Of a stretch of 64,000 bases of DNA, positions 1 to 8,968 are shown piece by piece (positions within the stretch are counted from its first letter, which is position 1; the number at the start of each line of letters is the position of its first letter). The DNA is from Hydrogenovibrio crunogenus. Lineage in GTDB: Bacteria > Pseudomonadota > Gammaproteobacteria > Thiomicrospirales > Thiomicrospiraceae. The notes beneath the pieces were generated by a model. The model searched no databases, was not told the DNA's origin, and saw only the letters and a program-made list of their open reading frames with translations. Where the stretch lies: contig NZ_CP032096.1 in NCBI RefSeq assembly GCF_004786015.1, forward strand, positions 496,001 through 560,000. Direction: 5' to 3'. Made by a program: the position numbers and the translations under genes.

Positions 1-432
1 TTTAACGATGATACTGTTGGGTTTGATAGCTCTTCATATACAGTCGCCGGTATCGTATCCTGGAAAATCACTGACTTCGGAATTACCTCTAATCGAATTA
101 ATAAAGCACGGGCGGCCGCTCGACAAAAACAAGCGGCGTTACGTTCACAAGAAAACCAAACCCGTTTGGCGGTTCTAAAATCCTGGCGCACATTGAAAGT
201 GGCTGAAAAACAAGTATCTTCTAACCGTTTGGCGGTTGAACAAGCTGAAGAAGCACAACGCCTTATTATGAAACGATACAAGAACGGTGTGTCGACGATG
301 ACAGAAGTCTTGGCCAGTCAAGCGCAATTGGATAAAGCCAGGGCAGATTTGGTTCAATCGATTTTTGAAAAGAACATTCATAAAGCGAAATTGCGTTTAG
401 AAGCCGGTGTTATGAGCATTGACCAATTGTAA
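1..432 (+). CDS. TolC-family outer membrane efflux protein, 3' part
   Basis: Reading frame 1 is open from the first base to the stop at 430-432, giving the last 143 residues of a protein whose start lies outside the window. The visible part has the long, Ala/Gln/Glu-rich helices of the outer membrane efflux protein (OEP/TolC) family, with the typical RY..G..t..evL.aQ..L..A stretch near residues 88-112. It is followed 63 bases later by a membrane fusion protein and an RND permease, so it is most likely the outer membrane channel of that tripartite exporter. Family is clear; substrate is unknown. Confidence 0.85.
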   Translation, partial: FNDDTVGFDSSSYTVAGIVSWKITDFGITSNRINKARAAARQKQAALRSQENQTRLAVLKSWRTLKVAEKQVSSNRLAVEQAEEAQRLIMKRYKNGVSTMTEVLASQAQLDKARADLVQSIFEKNIHKAKLRLEAGVMSIDQL

Positions 433-495
433 AGACGAAGCTCAACGCCCGAAATGAATCCATATTTAAAGAATAATATTTAATAGGTGAACGAA

Positions 496-1617
496 ATGAA
501 AACCATGTCAAAACTGATGCTAACAAGTAGTTTGATTGCAATGATTGGCTTGTCTGGTTGCAGCCAAGAGGCTTCACAGGAAACAAGCGAAACAAATGGC
601 ATTCAGCAAACCATTAAAGCGCCGGTTGAAACGGTTAATTTGGGCACGATTCCTTTGAAAGCGGTAGTGCCAGGTGCAGTGGTGCCTGACCAGAAAGCGC
701 AGATTGCTTCACGTTTAATGGGGTATATTAAGAATTTTAACGTTAAAGTCGGGCAGGAAGTAGAAAAAGGAGACTTGCTTTTTTCTATTGACTCCAGTGA
801 CGTCAATAGCCAGATTTTAAAAGCAAAGTCCGCTTATCAACAAGCGCAGGCAGCTTTAAAAGATGCCAAACTGGACTATGATCGTTTTTCAAAACTTTAT
901 AAAGACGATTCTGTTTCCAAGCAGCAGTTCGATAAGGTCAGTTTGCAATATAAAGTAGCACAAGAGAATCTGGTGGCTGCGAAGACCAATCTGAATCAAG
1001 CTAGATCTCAGTTAAATTATGCTAACGTTAAAGCACCTTTTGATGGGGTTGTCGTAGACAAAATGGCTGTTGCGGGGGGGCTGGCTGCACCAGGTAACCC
1101 TGTACTGGTTTTAGAAAACTTAACCTCCCTAAGCGTTAAAACTCAGGTCGCGGAAGATCTGTTCGCGGTGTTGCGCCTAGGGGACGAAGCTGAAGTGATG
1201 ATTGATGGTAGGCCAGAACCGATTAAAGGCACGATTTACACCTTAGTCAGTGCGGCCGATCCTAAGACGCGCACGCATACCGTTAAATTAAGTCTCCCGT
1301 CGATAGTCAACGTTAACAGTGGAACTTTTGCACGTGTTGGATTCAAACGCGGTGAAAGACAAACAATGATGGTTCCTAAAACAGCGGTATTGAATCGTTC
1401 AGGGATTGAAGGCGTTTTTGTTGTCGAAGACGGAAAAGCCTATTTTCATATGGTGCGGTTAGGTGAAGAAATCGGTAATAAAGTTGAAATTAAAGCCGGT
1501 TTGAACCTTGGGGATCATATCGTTGTTGATAACAATATGAGTTTGTTAAATGGTGACAAAGTCGAGGCGATTGATTCGGAACATTCTGAAAGTACGGTAC
1601 AGAAAGGGGCTGCCTAA
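496..1617 (+). CDS. RND efflux membrane fusion protein (lipoprotein)
   Basis: A 373-residue periplasmic adaptor of the HlyD/AcrA type, linking an inner membrane RND pump to a TolC channel. It begins with a lipoprotein signal peptide ending in LSGC (Cys about residue 22). A biotinyl-lipoyl-like half motif (VKVGQEVEKGDLLFSID), a coiled coil of Gln/Ala/Lys-rich helices, the second lipoyl half (VKAPFDGVV) and a beta-barrel part follow. I chose ATG 496 because AGGTGA at 485-490 is correctly spaced for it, while the GTG at 487 overlaps that ribosome binding site. Its stop overlaps the next start by one base (TAATG), so the two are translationally coupled. Confidence 0.9.
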   Translation: MKTMSKLMLTSSLIAMIGLSGCSQEASQETSETNGIQQTIKAPVETVNLGTIPLKAVVPGAVVPDQKAQIASRLMGYIKNFNVKVGQEVEKGDLLFSIDSSDVNSQILKAKSAYQQAQAALKDAKLDYDRFSKLYKDDSVSKQQFDKVSLQYKVAQENLVAAKTNLNQARSQLNYANVKAPFDGVVVDKMAVAGGLAAPGNPVLVLENLTSLSVKTQVAEDLFAVLRLGDEAEVMIDGRPEPIKGTIYTLVSAADPKTRTHTVKLSLPSIVNVNSGTFARVGFKRGERQTMMVPKTAVLNRSGIEGVFVVEDGKAYFHMVRLGEEIGNKVEIKAGLNLGDHIVVDNNMSLLNGDKVEAIDSEHSESTVQKGAA

Positions 1618-4600
1618 TGTCGAGTACAGATGAAAAGCAAACTTCAGATTTAAACATTGCAGGAAAGCTTGCAAAAGCGTTTATTCATTCAAAAATTACC
1701 ATGATGATTATGGTTGCGGTCACTTTGGCTGGTGCTTTGGCTTATATGGTGACGCCTCGGGAATATAACCCTCAAATCGTGGTGCCGGCAGCGAACATCA
1801 TTGTGCCAAAAGGGGGTGCGACGCCAAGTGAAGTACAAAACATGGTGGTCAAACCGCTTGAAACCATTATGGGAGCTTTACCGGGGGTAAAACATACCTT
1901 TGGTTATGCCTCGAATGATTTTGGTGTGGTGACGGTTCAGTTTGACGTGGGTGAAAATCAGGTGGACAGTTTGGTGAAACTGTATAACCAGCTCATGCAG
2001 AATATGGATAAAATGCCGCCGGATACCCAGCAGCCGTTGATTAAACCCATTAATGTTGATGATGTCCCCATATTAACCCTCGCGGTCACATCTGATGAAC
2101 TGTCGGGGTATGACCTGCGTGATATTTCCCTTAAGTTGGTAGAGAACCTTCGAAACACGCCTGGTGTGTCTTTTACCGAAGTGGTTGGTGGGCAGAAAAG
2201 AGCAGTCAATGTTTGGCTGGATGCTCAAAAAATTGCTTTAACGGGCATGTCTTTAGAGCAAATCAGCAAAATGTTAAAGGGCAGTAATGTTTCCTTGCCT
2301 GTCGGATCACTGGTCAGCAACAATGAAAGCCATCCTATCCGGGTCAATGGGTTTCTTGGAAATGCTGAGGAAGTGGGCGAAATCATTATTGGCATGGAAC
2401 AAGGTCGACCTATCTATTTAAAAGACATCGCCCGAATTGAGGACGGTCCAAAAGAAACCGATACGGATACACGCATTGGTTATGGTGTGGCTTCGGAACA
2501 ATCCGCGAGAGGTGAGAGACCAGCGGTCACGATATCGGTTGCCAAAAAACCTGGAACCAATGCGGTGACAGTGGCCGATGCGGTGCTGGATAAGCTGCAT
2601 GAGCTGAAAAAGAGTACTTTGCCCGCTAATGTAGATGTATTTGTTACCCGTAATGATGGTGAGAAGGCGAATGCTGCCGTGAACTTGCTCATGGAGCACT
2701 TGGCAATAGCCGTTGCTTCCGTGATTGTGGTTATGGTGTTGTTTTTAGGCTGGCGAGAAGCGGGCATTGTAACCTTGACCGTGCCATTGATTTTATTTGT
2801 GGTACTTTTCGTGGGGTATGTTTCTGGGCAAACCATTAACCGAATTACGCTGTTTGCATTGATTTTATCGTTAGGGTTGCTGGTGGATGCCGCGATAGTG
2901 GTAATTGAAAACATACACCGGCATATCCATGACGGATTTGATCCGGAAAAGTTCGATGAAGTCTTAATTCGAGCAACCAATGAAATTGGTAATCCGACGA
3001 ATGTGGCCACTTTTGCGGTTATCCTCGCCTTTATCCCCATGATGTTTGTTACAGGGATGATGGGACCGTTTATGGCACCGATTCCATTTAATGTGCCTGT
3101 GGCGATGATTGCTTCACTGGTGATTGCCTATATCTTAGTGCCCTATGCTTCTTACCGCTTCTTAGGTAAGAAAGCCTTGAAAGAGATGAAAGAGCGCGAC
3201 AGCTTGGCATCTCATCATGTGACGAAGCCGGATTGGATGCAGTCATTGTATGAAAAATCAATCGTGCCAATGCTGGAGAGTCGTACCAAGCGTAATGTGT
3301 TCTTATTTGTGGTGTTGATTTCTCTGTTTGCTGCAATGATTCAGCCGGCGCTACAATTCCTGCGCGGTGACGGGATGAATAACCCGCTTCATTCAGCAGG
3401 TGTGGAAGTGAAAATGTTGCCTTATGACAACACCAGTACCTTTTTGGTTCAGGTCGATATGCCGGAAGGCACCGCTCTTGAAGCGACGGATATTGTTGTT
3501 CGCCGAGTCAATGATGTGATTGCAAATACACCGTTTGTGACGGATTATAGTGTTTATTTGGGTGACCATGCTCCGATTGATTTTGCAGCACTCGTCCGTG
3601 GTGACCTGATTAAAGAAGGGTCTAACTTTGCTCAGATTCGTGTCAATCTGGTTAATAAACATGACCGAGATTTGTCTTCGCATGAAATTGTGCAGTTGTT
3701 GGATAAAAAATTGGCATCGGTGAAGAAAGTGTTTCCTAATGCCAATATCAAACTTTATGAAACGCCACCGGGTCCCCCTGTCACGACTCAGATTATGGCG
3801 GAACTGTATGGTCCGGATTATGATAAGTTAAGAACGGCGGCCAAAGAGATTAATGCCAAAATGCATGATATCTATGGGTTGGCGAATATTGATGACAGTG
3901 TGACGGCAACCACAACCAGTTATCAAATCAATATTGACCGTACACAAGCGAACCTGCTGGGGATCGTGCCGGCAGAAGTTGCGAAAATGTTGCGAGACTA
4001 TATTAACGGCTTTGAACTGGGATATATGCATTTGGATAATGTGCGCGAACCGGTCAATATTATTGTGCGTTTGCCACGTTCTGAAAGAACGGTGCCTGAG
4101 CAGTTGTTGTCGTTAAATGTACAATCGCGTTCTGGAGAATCGGTGCCAATTTCTGCTTTTGCCAAAATTGAAGAGGTGCCGCAAGCGAAGCCGATTATTG
4201 GTCGTGATCAACATCAAATGGTCATGGTGGGCGGTGAATTATTGCGCTCCAGTCCTGTGTATGCGGTCTTATCTTTAGACGGTATGCTGGATGGTGTGAA
4301 GCTACCAGAATCCAATGTGACCTTCCATACCGCCAATCTCGGGTTTGTGGAAGCTCAGCCAGAAGATGTGATGGGATACACTTTATTGTGGGGGGGCGAG
4401 ATGCGACTCACATTAGATGTTTTCCGGGATATGGGGAGTGCCTTTATTGTGGCGTTGATTTTCATTTACTTGATTTTGGTAGGGTATTACCGGTCCTTTA
4501 TGATGCCTGTCATCGTAATGGGTGCCATTCCGTTAACAATGATTGGGGTCTTCCCTGGGCATTGGTTAACCGGGCAGGCCTTTACCGCGACATCGATGAT

Positions 4601-4934
4601 TGGGGTAATTGCTCTAGCGGGGATAGTGGTACGAAATTCCTTGTTGCTGATTGATTTCATCTTGGAATATCGTCAGGAAGGTAAAACCCTGAAAGACTCG
4701 GTGATTGAAGCAGGAAAAGTTCGATTCCGTCCTATCTTGTTAACTGCATTGGCCATTATGTTCGGATCAATGATTATGATTACCGATCCGGTCTTTGGTG
4801 GGTTGGCGGTCTCCTTGATCTTCGGGACCTTGTCTTCAACCGTCTTGACCTTGCTGGTCATTCCATTGCTTTACTTTATTTGGCAGTGGCATTCGGGAGT
4901 GAAATACACCGAAGGCAATCAAGTGAAACCTTAG
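1617..4934 (+). CDS. RND efflux permease, AcrB-like with altered proton-relay residues
   Basis: A 1105-residue inner membrane proton-driven exporter of the AcrB/MexB superfamily, with about 12 membrane segments and two large periplasmic loops; it is somewhat longer than the usual 1020-1050. TM4 reads GLLVDAAIVVIEN, which aligns with AcrB GLLVDDAIVVVEN: the first Asp is kept (D424) but the second is Ala (A425). In TM10 the AcrB Lys is replaced by Arg (R1006, in VVRNSLLLIDF), while the TM11 Arg (FRPILLTAL) is kept. It is the third gene of an exporter operon, and a strong bidirectional terminator follows. Drug, metal or other substrate cannot be told from the sequence. Confidence 0.9.
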   Translation: MSSTDEKQTSDLNIAGKLAKAFIHSKITMMIMVAVTLAGALAYMVTPREYNPQIVVPAANIIVPKGGATPSEVQNMVVKPLETIMGALPGVKHTFGYASNDFGVVTVQFDVGENQVDSLVKLYNQLMQNMDKMPPDTQQPLIKPINVDDVPILTLAVTSDELSGYDLRDISLKLVENLRNTPGVSFTEVVGGQKRAVNVWLDAQKIALTGMSLEQISKMLKGSNVSLPVGSLVSNNESHPIRVNGFLGNAEEVGEIIIGMEQGRPIYLKDIARIEDGPKETDTDTRIGYGVASEQSARGERPAVTISVAKKPGTNAVTVADAVLDKLHELKKSTLPANVDVFVTRNDGEKANAAVNLLMEHLAIAVASVIVVMVLFLGWREAGIVTLTVPLILFVVLFVGYVSGQTINRITLFALILSLGLLVDAAIVVIENIHRHIHDGFDPEKFDEVLIRATNEIGNPTNVATFAVILAFIPMMFVTGMMGPFMAPIPFNVPVAMIASLVIAYILVPYASYRFLGKKALKEMKERDSLASHHVTKPDWMQSLYEKSIVPMLESRTKRNVFLFVVLISLFAAMIQPALQFLRGDGMNNPLHSAGVEVKMLPYDNTSTFLVQVDMPEGTALEATDIVVRRVNDVIANTPFVTDYSVYLGDHAPIDFAALVRGDLIKEGSNFAQIRVNLVNKHDRDLSSHEIVQLLDKKLASVKKVFPNANIKLYETPPGPPVTTQIMAELYGPDYDKLRTAAKEINAKMHDIYGLANIDDSVTATTTSYQINIDRTQANLLGIVPAEVAKMLRDYINGFELGYMHLDNVREPVNIIVRLPRSERTVPEQLLSLNVQSRSGESVPISAFAKIEEVPQAKPIIGRDQHQMVMVGGELLRSSPVYAVLSLDGMLDGVKLPESNVTFHTANLGFVEAQPEDVMGYTLLWGGEMRLTLDVFRDMGSAFIVALIFIYLILVGYYRSFMMPVIVMGAIPLTMIGVFPGHWLTGQAFTATSMIGVIALAGIVVRNSLLLIDFILEYRQEGKTLKDSVIEAGKVRFRPILLTALAIMFGSMIMITDPVFGGLAVSLIFGTLSSTVLTLLVIPLLYFIWQWHSGVKYTEGNQVKP

Positions 4935-4953
4935 TTTTTAGTAAGGTGAGAAT

Positions 4954-4991
4954 AAAAAAACCGCCAGGCCTGGCGGTTTTTTTATGTCTGT
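4954..4991. terminator. Bidirectional terminator with CCAGGCCTGG core (copy 1 of a 38-bp repeat)
   Basis: CCGCCAGGCCTGGCGG (4961-4976) is a perfect 16-base palindrome flanked by seven A and seven T or more, so it works in both directions between the convergent RND permease and CobW genes. The whole 38 bases from the A-run to ATGTCTGT are repeated without a mismatch at 9824-9861. Confidence 0.9.
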
Positions 4992-5006
4992 CTCATACAA
5001 ACGGGG

Positions 5007-6086
5007 TTAACCTGATGATGGTTGTATGCAGTTGCGCAATGCCTTTTCAAACGACTCATAGTCAAAGTGCGCATCTATCTCCAATAAAAGTTCTAAACGG
5101 CTGTCTTTACGATAGGCGATGAGCTCTCGCGTAAGCGTGTTGTGCACAAGTTGAAATAGCATTCTAGCGGTGCTGCCGACGCGAAAAATACCTTTGGCAC
5201 GTTTTATCGATGCTGGTTGATTGTTTGCTTGATAGGAAAAATGCCCTGCCGCAAGGTTTTCAAAAAGTACCAGCAGTTTAGGCCATTCAAAACAAACATT
5301 TTCATTGAAGATCCAACCTATCGATTCGGTATTAAGCTGTAGTTGGTAATGTCTTTCTAAAAGGTTTGGCATCTCGACAGGTGTATAAGGCAGCGTTTTA
5401 GTCGCGGTAGAACTTGCTTGTCGGTTTTGTCGTGTAAAAGAATGAGTTGAGGAAGGCATAGGGACATAAACTGGCGTGTGGAAGTGTGGGAGATTCAGGT
5501 AATCAGGTGACATGTCAGCCTGTTCTGTCACAATGATTGCTTGTTTAGGTGGATACAAAGTTTCAATATAGTCTTTTAACGACTGGGTTTGTTCAGGTGT
5601 CGCTAAATCTGCCTTGTTGAGAACAATGACGTCTGCCATCGTTAACATGCTTTGTAAAATGGATAAGGTTTGGAGCTCCTCTAAAGGCGTATGAGCTATA
5701 TCGAACACTGAAAAGAGGGAGTGGACCTCGCAAATCGTTTGCAGTTTGGCTTGTCTGAATATGTCAACTAGGCTTTCGGGTTCCCCTAGACCCGTTGGTT
5801 CAATCAGGATTCGATCTGGATGTTGCGTTTGGATGATGTCTAATACAGCCGTTTCAAGTTCCCCTTGCGCCGTGCAGCAAATACACCCACCGGGGAGTTG
5901 TCTGACTAAAATCTTACTGTTTTGACCACTTAAAATAGGTCCGTCAATTCCTACCGCACCAAACTCGTTGACCAGTAAAACCCATGTCTCATGCGCAGGT
6001 TGCTGCTTAAGTAGCTGTTTTATCAGAGTGGTTTTTCCAGCCCCCAGTTGACCAGAAATAATATTAAGTGCGGTCTTTGCTGTCAT
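5007..6086 (-). CDS. CobW/P47K-family GTPase (G3E metallochaperone)
   Basis: A 359-residue COG0523 protein, a family of GTP-dependent metal insertases and metallochaperones (zinc, cobalt, nickel or iron enzymes). Visible motifs are the Walker A loop GQLGAGKTT near residues 12-20, the family's metal-binding CxCC motif (GGCICC, about 66-71), EPTGLGEP and the guanine-specifying NKAD (about 157). The C-terminal third is the CobW_C-like region. It lies 21 bases downstream of the GGDEF gene on the same strand, probably in one transcript. The metal partner cannot be assigned; no zinc-regulated paralog gene is next to it. Confidence 0.85.
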   Translation of the reverse strand: MTAKTALNIISGQLGAGKTTLIKQLLKQQPAHETWVLLVNEFGAVGIDGPILSGQNSKILVRQLPGGCICCTAQGELETAVLDIIQTQHPDRILIEPTGLGEPESLVDIFRQAKLQTICEVHSLFSVFDIAHTPLEELQTLSILQSMLTMADVIVLNKADLATPEQTQSLKDYIETLYPPKQAIIVTEQADMSPDYLNLPHFHTPVYVPMPSSTHSFTRQNRQASSTATKTLPYTPVEMPNLLERHYQLQLNTESIGWIFNENVCFEWPKLLVLFENLAAGHFSYQANNQPASIKRAKGIFRVGSTARMLFQLVHNTLTRELIAYRKDSRLELLLEIDAHFDYESFEKALRNCIQPSSG

Positions 6087-6107
6087 GCTAAGGTTGCTGT
6101 GTTGGCT

Positions 6108-7157
6108 TTATAATTCAGCTTCACCGTATACCCGGTTTCGACCATTTGACTTAGCCATGTAAAGGCATTTATCTGCCCGGGTAAAGAGTGAGTCTAATGT
6201 TTCATTAAGTTGAAACATGGCGACACCAATTGAAATGGTTAAAGTGATGGGGTTCGCATTGTTTTTGACATGCAGCGGTCGTGAGGCAATTTTTTCACGA
6301 ATGGTATTGGCTAATTTCAAAGCAGAGTCATAGCTGGTACTTGGTAAAATGGCAACAAACTCTTCGCCGCCGATACGTGCAATTGAATCTTTTCCCTTGG
6401 TCTCGTTATGAAGACTTTTAGCGAGGTATCTTAAAATGCTGTCTCCAACCAAATGTCCATAGGTATCATTGACCTTTTTAAAGTAATCAATATCTAGCAC
6501 TAAAAGGGCGAAACTGCTTTGTTTTTCGTTGGCTTCTTTCATGGCGTGTGCAATGATTTCATTAAAACCTCGACGATTTGGAATATTGGTCAACTCATCT
6601 GTTTTAGCAATGGCGGTTGCCTTATCGAGCTCTTTTTTCAGGCGGATAATTTCAGCGCTTGAATCTTGGATATGTTCTTGCAAGGCATGTGTTTCAGACT
6701 GGTAAGATTCTATGGCGGGCAATACATTCGATTTTAGGCGGTCAACCATTTCTTGCGCTGTGCTGAGTTGTGATACTTGTTCGACTTCGGTGCTGATTTT
6801 ATCGGACTTGTTTTGAGCCGCTTTAATCCAGTTGTCGATATACAGGATTAAATTATCCACAATCTCGGAAAATTCTTCAGAGTGCAGGCTATGGGTAATG
6901 ATTTCATTCCAAAGCGCATTGAACATGACTCGGGCGGAGTCATCGTTATAAGTATTAAATTTTAATGCGTGTTCGACCTGTTCGGCAATATTAGGGTTGA
7001 TTGAGGTTAAAAGTTCAAAAAAAAGAGTGAAGTGGATAGGGTTGGCGCTTACCTTATGCTGTTCCAGTTTTGCCAACGTTTGTTCCGCCAGTTCGCGAGC
7101 TTCTTCTTTCGAGAAGCTGTAACGACAAGGGGCTTGAATTAATTTTGATGAATTCAT
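6108..7157 (-). CDS. GGDEF-domain protein, probable diguanylate cyclase
   Basis: A 349-residue cytoplasmic protein with no membrane segment. Residues 1-180 are helical and unlike PAS or REC; a coiled coil of about 30 residues leads into a C-terminal GGDEF domain with an intact active-site motif GGEEF (about 265) and the DELTNIPNRRGF entry motif, so it should make cyclic di-GMP from GTP. The inhibitory I-site, normally RxxD five residues before GGEEF, reads KGKD, so product inhibition may be weak. It is first in a likely two-gene unit with the CobW gene. The region 7158-7386 separates it from a divergent lipoprotein gene. Confidence 0.88.
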   Translation of the reverse strand: MNSSKLIQAPCRYSFSKEEARELAEQTLAKLEQHKVSANPIHFTLFFELLTSINPNIAEQVEHALKFNTYNDDSARVMFNALWNEIITHSLHSEEFSEIVDNLILYIDNWIKAAQNKSDKISTEVEQVSQLSTAQEMVDRLKSNVLPAIESYQSETHALQEHIQDSSAEIIRLKKELDKATAIAKTDELTNIPNRRGFNEIIAHAMKEANEKQSSFALLVLDIDYFKKVNDTYGHLVGDSILRYLAKSLHNETKGKDSIARIGGEEFVAILPSTSYDSALKLANTIREKIASRPLHVKNNANPITLTISIGVAMFQLNETLDSLFTRADKCLYMAKSNGRNRVYGEAEL

Positions 7158-7386
7158 TGATAGCCTAAATCTTTATTGTGTGCATTTTATTATTATAAAT
7201 ATAGACAATATTATAGACTTTCTTGAGAATAAATACCTAAATCCGTGATTTTGTAAGGGTAAATTTCGTTTTTGATGTGGAAAAAAAGTGCGGGTTTCAT
7301 TTTTTTGTCATTTTTCATTCACATGGTTGTTATGTCGGGCTTTTAGAATAACCGAGTAATTTTTTTAAACCTGAGAGAGTTAAATC

Positions 7387-7953
7387 ATGAAGAAACTATT
7401 CGCTGTAATGATGGCCGTTGGTGTACTGTCGGCTTGTTCAATGACCCCTGAAAATAAATCTAATCATAAAGCAACAGAAAGTGAAGCCACACAACCTGTT
7501 AATAATGATTTGTATATTGCTTTTTATGATGGCCGAATGAATATTTTTTACGACGGTGAGTTATATAAAAAGTTTTTAAAGCATGGTGAAACTTCTTACC
7601 GTCGTACATTCATTGGAGCAGGTCCAAATGGTGAGACGGTTGTTTATGGCTTAACGAAGCAAGATAAAAAGAAAACAACCAACCCAGCAGAAGAGATGAT
7701 GTCTGGCAAGTTGCAGGCATCTGAAGATTTCTATGGTGAAGTTTTCAAACAAGAAGAAAACCGTTTTTATGTATTTTCTGATTGGGCGGATTTTGACAAA
7801 TACGTCAAGACGGGTGCAGATAATTTACGTTTCAGTGACATCGCATCTGGTCCTAATGGAGAAACGGTTATTTACGTTTTAAATGAAGAGAATAAGAAAA
7901 AGCGTCCAGTGAAGACAATAGCAAAATTTAAAGCATTTCACGGCTTAAAATAA
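7387..7953 (+). CDS. Hypothetical lipoprotein with an internal duplication
   Basis: I do not recognise the family. The 188-residue product has a short lipoprotein signal peptide ending in LSAC (Cys about 17), so it should be membrane-anchored on the periplasmic side. Two halves repeat the same plan: an aromatic-rich stretch (YIAFYDGRMNIFYDG; FYGEVFKQEENRFYVF), then a Gly-Pro-Asn-Gly-Glu-Thr-Val turn (GPNGETVVYGL near 80; GPNGETVIYVL near 158) and a lysine-rich tail (KKK). This suggests two copies of a small beta-rich domain. It is a single-gene unit with AGAGAG as ribosome binding site and a terminator directly after it. Confidence 0.75.
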   Translation: MKKLFAVMMAVGVLSACSMTPENKSNHKATESEATQPVNNDLYIAFYDGRMNIFYDGELYKKFLKHGETSYRRTFIGAGPNGETVVYGLTKQDKKKTTNPAEEMMSGKLQASEDFYGEVFKQEENRFYVFSDWADFDKYVKTGADNLRFSDIASGPNGETVIYVLNEENKKKRPVKTIAKFKAFHGLK

Positions 7954-7975
7954 GCGCTAAACAAAGATGTTTTAC

Positions 7976-8005
7976 TAAAAAAGCCAGACTTTGTCTGGCT
8001 TTTTT
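7976..8005. terminator. Rho-independent terminator
   Basis: Stem AAGCCAGAC / GTCTGGCTT (7981-7989 and 7993-8001) with a TTT loop, A-run before and T-run after. It can serve both the lipoprotein gene and the convergent DUF2892 gene. Confidence 0.85.
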
Positions 8006-8016
8006 ATGCTTGAAAG

Positions 8017-8214
8017 TTATTTTTTAACCTGTTCAGGGAGTGTGCAAGTTTGAATTCCAAGCAAGCTGTAAAGAGGACACCATCGAATGAGTCCAGTTGC
8101 TAAAGGGATAATTCCGATATAAGCCCAAACGCCCAAGATGTTTGTCGCAGCCAAGACAATCAGCAATGCCCCTACGATAATTCTTAACCAGCGATCTACT
8201 GTTCCAACATTCAT
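8017..8214 (-). CDS. DUF2892 (YgaP-like) small membrane protein
   Basis: A 65-residue protein with two hydrophobic segments (about 10-26 and 28-42). It follows the DUF2892 plan: an N-terminal GTVDRWLRIIVGALLI segment and the RWCPLYSLLGIQTC end with two conserved cysteines. In other bacteria this domain is often fused to or found beside rhodanese or sulfur-handling proteins; no such partner is seen here. It is transcribed away from the ModE-like gene, sharing the 127-base region 8215-8341. Molecular function is not known. Confidence 0.8.
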   Translation of the reverse strand: MNVGTVDRWLRIIVGALLIVLAATNILGVWAYIGIIPLATGLIRWCPLYSLLGIQTCTLPEQVKK

Positions 8215-8341
8215 TTCATACCCCCTAAGGTTAGTTAGTTGATGATGTTAACGTTATAATAAGTATCATTTAGTTTGATATTACAAAATCATTGTTATTC
8301 TAATTTATATAAAAATCAACTAAACATAGGTAATTTTCTTT

Positions 8342-8725
8342 ATGTCTTCTTCTGACAAGTCCACACAGCCGAAACTTCCTGGAGAAGGGTATGCGCAAAA
8401 TATTCGCGCACGTTTTTGGTTGACCGGAAAGTCCGGTGCTTATGCTGGAATCGGTCGTATTACGTTACTGGAAAAGATTCATGAGCGAGGCTCTATCAAT
8501 CAGGCGGCCAAAGAGATGAAAATGTCTTATAAAAAGGCTTGGAAACTGATTGATGAAATGAATCAGATGTTTGACGAGCCTTTGGTGTTGAAAGAGCATG
8601 GTGGTAAATCAGGCGGGGGAACGCAGCTTACCTCTAAAGGGCAGTCAGTAGTGGAAGAGTTTCGACAATTGGAAAAAAAGCTGGTGGCATTTTTACAAGA
8701 AGAATCTAAAAAATTGAATTTTTAA
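8342..8725 (+). CDS. ModE N-terminal-type DNA-binding protein
   Basis: A 127-residue winged helix-turn-helix protein of the ModE/LysR-HTH type: GRITLLEKIHERGSINQAAKEMKMSYKKAWKLIDEMN is the classic ModE DNA-binding helix-turn-helix (about 40-76), followed by the wing (GGKSGGGTQLTSKGQ). Full ModE has two further Mop/TOBE domains that bind molybdate; these are absent here, as in many short ModE-like regulators. No mod transporter or molybdoenzyme gene lies nearby. The divergent DUF2892 gene is the nearest possible target. Sure of the fold, unsure of the ligand. Confidence 0.82.
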   Translation: MSSSDKSTQPKLPGEGYAQNIRARFWLTGKSGAYAGIGRITLLEKIHERGSINQAAKEMKMSYKKAWKLIDEMNQMFDEPLVLKEHGGKSGGGTQLTSKGQSVVEEFRQLEKKLVAFLQEESKKLNF

Positions 8726-8831
8726 AAGATTAACTGAGTCTTATGAATCACTTAAAGCGTCTTATGCGTGCGTTTAAAAAATGAGTCAGCTGAATGTTTT
8801 GTCTTTTATTGTATTAATATTGGGTAAACGC

Positions 8832-8859
8832 TTGACTTTATAGAGAAAGTCTCTAAAAT
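8832..8859 (+). promoter_or_regulatory. Sigma70 promoter of rplM-rpsI
   Basis: TTGACT (8832-8837) and TAAAAT (8854-8859) are separated by 16 bases, giving a leader of about 105 bases before rplM. In E. coli this operon is controlled through its leader by L13; no comparable structure was tested here. Confidence 0.6.
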
Positions 8860-8968
8860 TCCATCCTTTAATCCTTACCCCTCCTTATTGCCCGTTAAAC
8901 AGTAAGTTGATTATTTGATTGAATCAGATAGTTGTAATGGATTAGTTATTTATTTTTAGGACAAAGTT

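Noticed and set aside
2480-3040. 186-residue open frame antisense to the RND permease
   Set aside because: Lies wholly within a well-supported gene, low-complexity Thr/Ser-rich product, no ribosome site.
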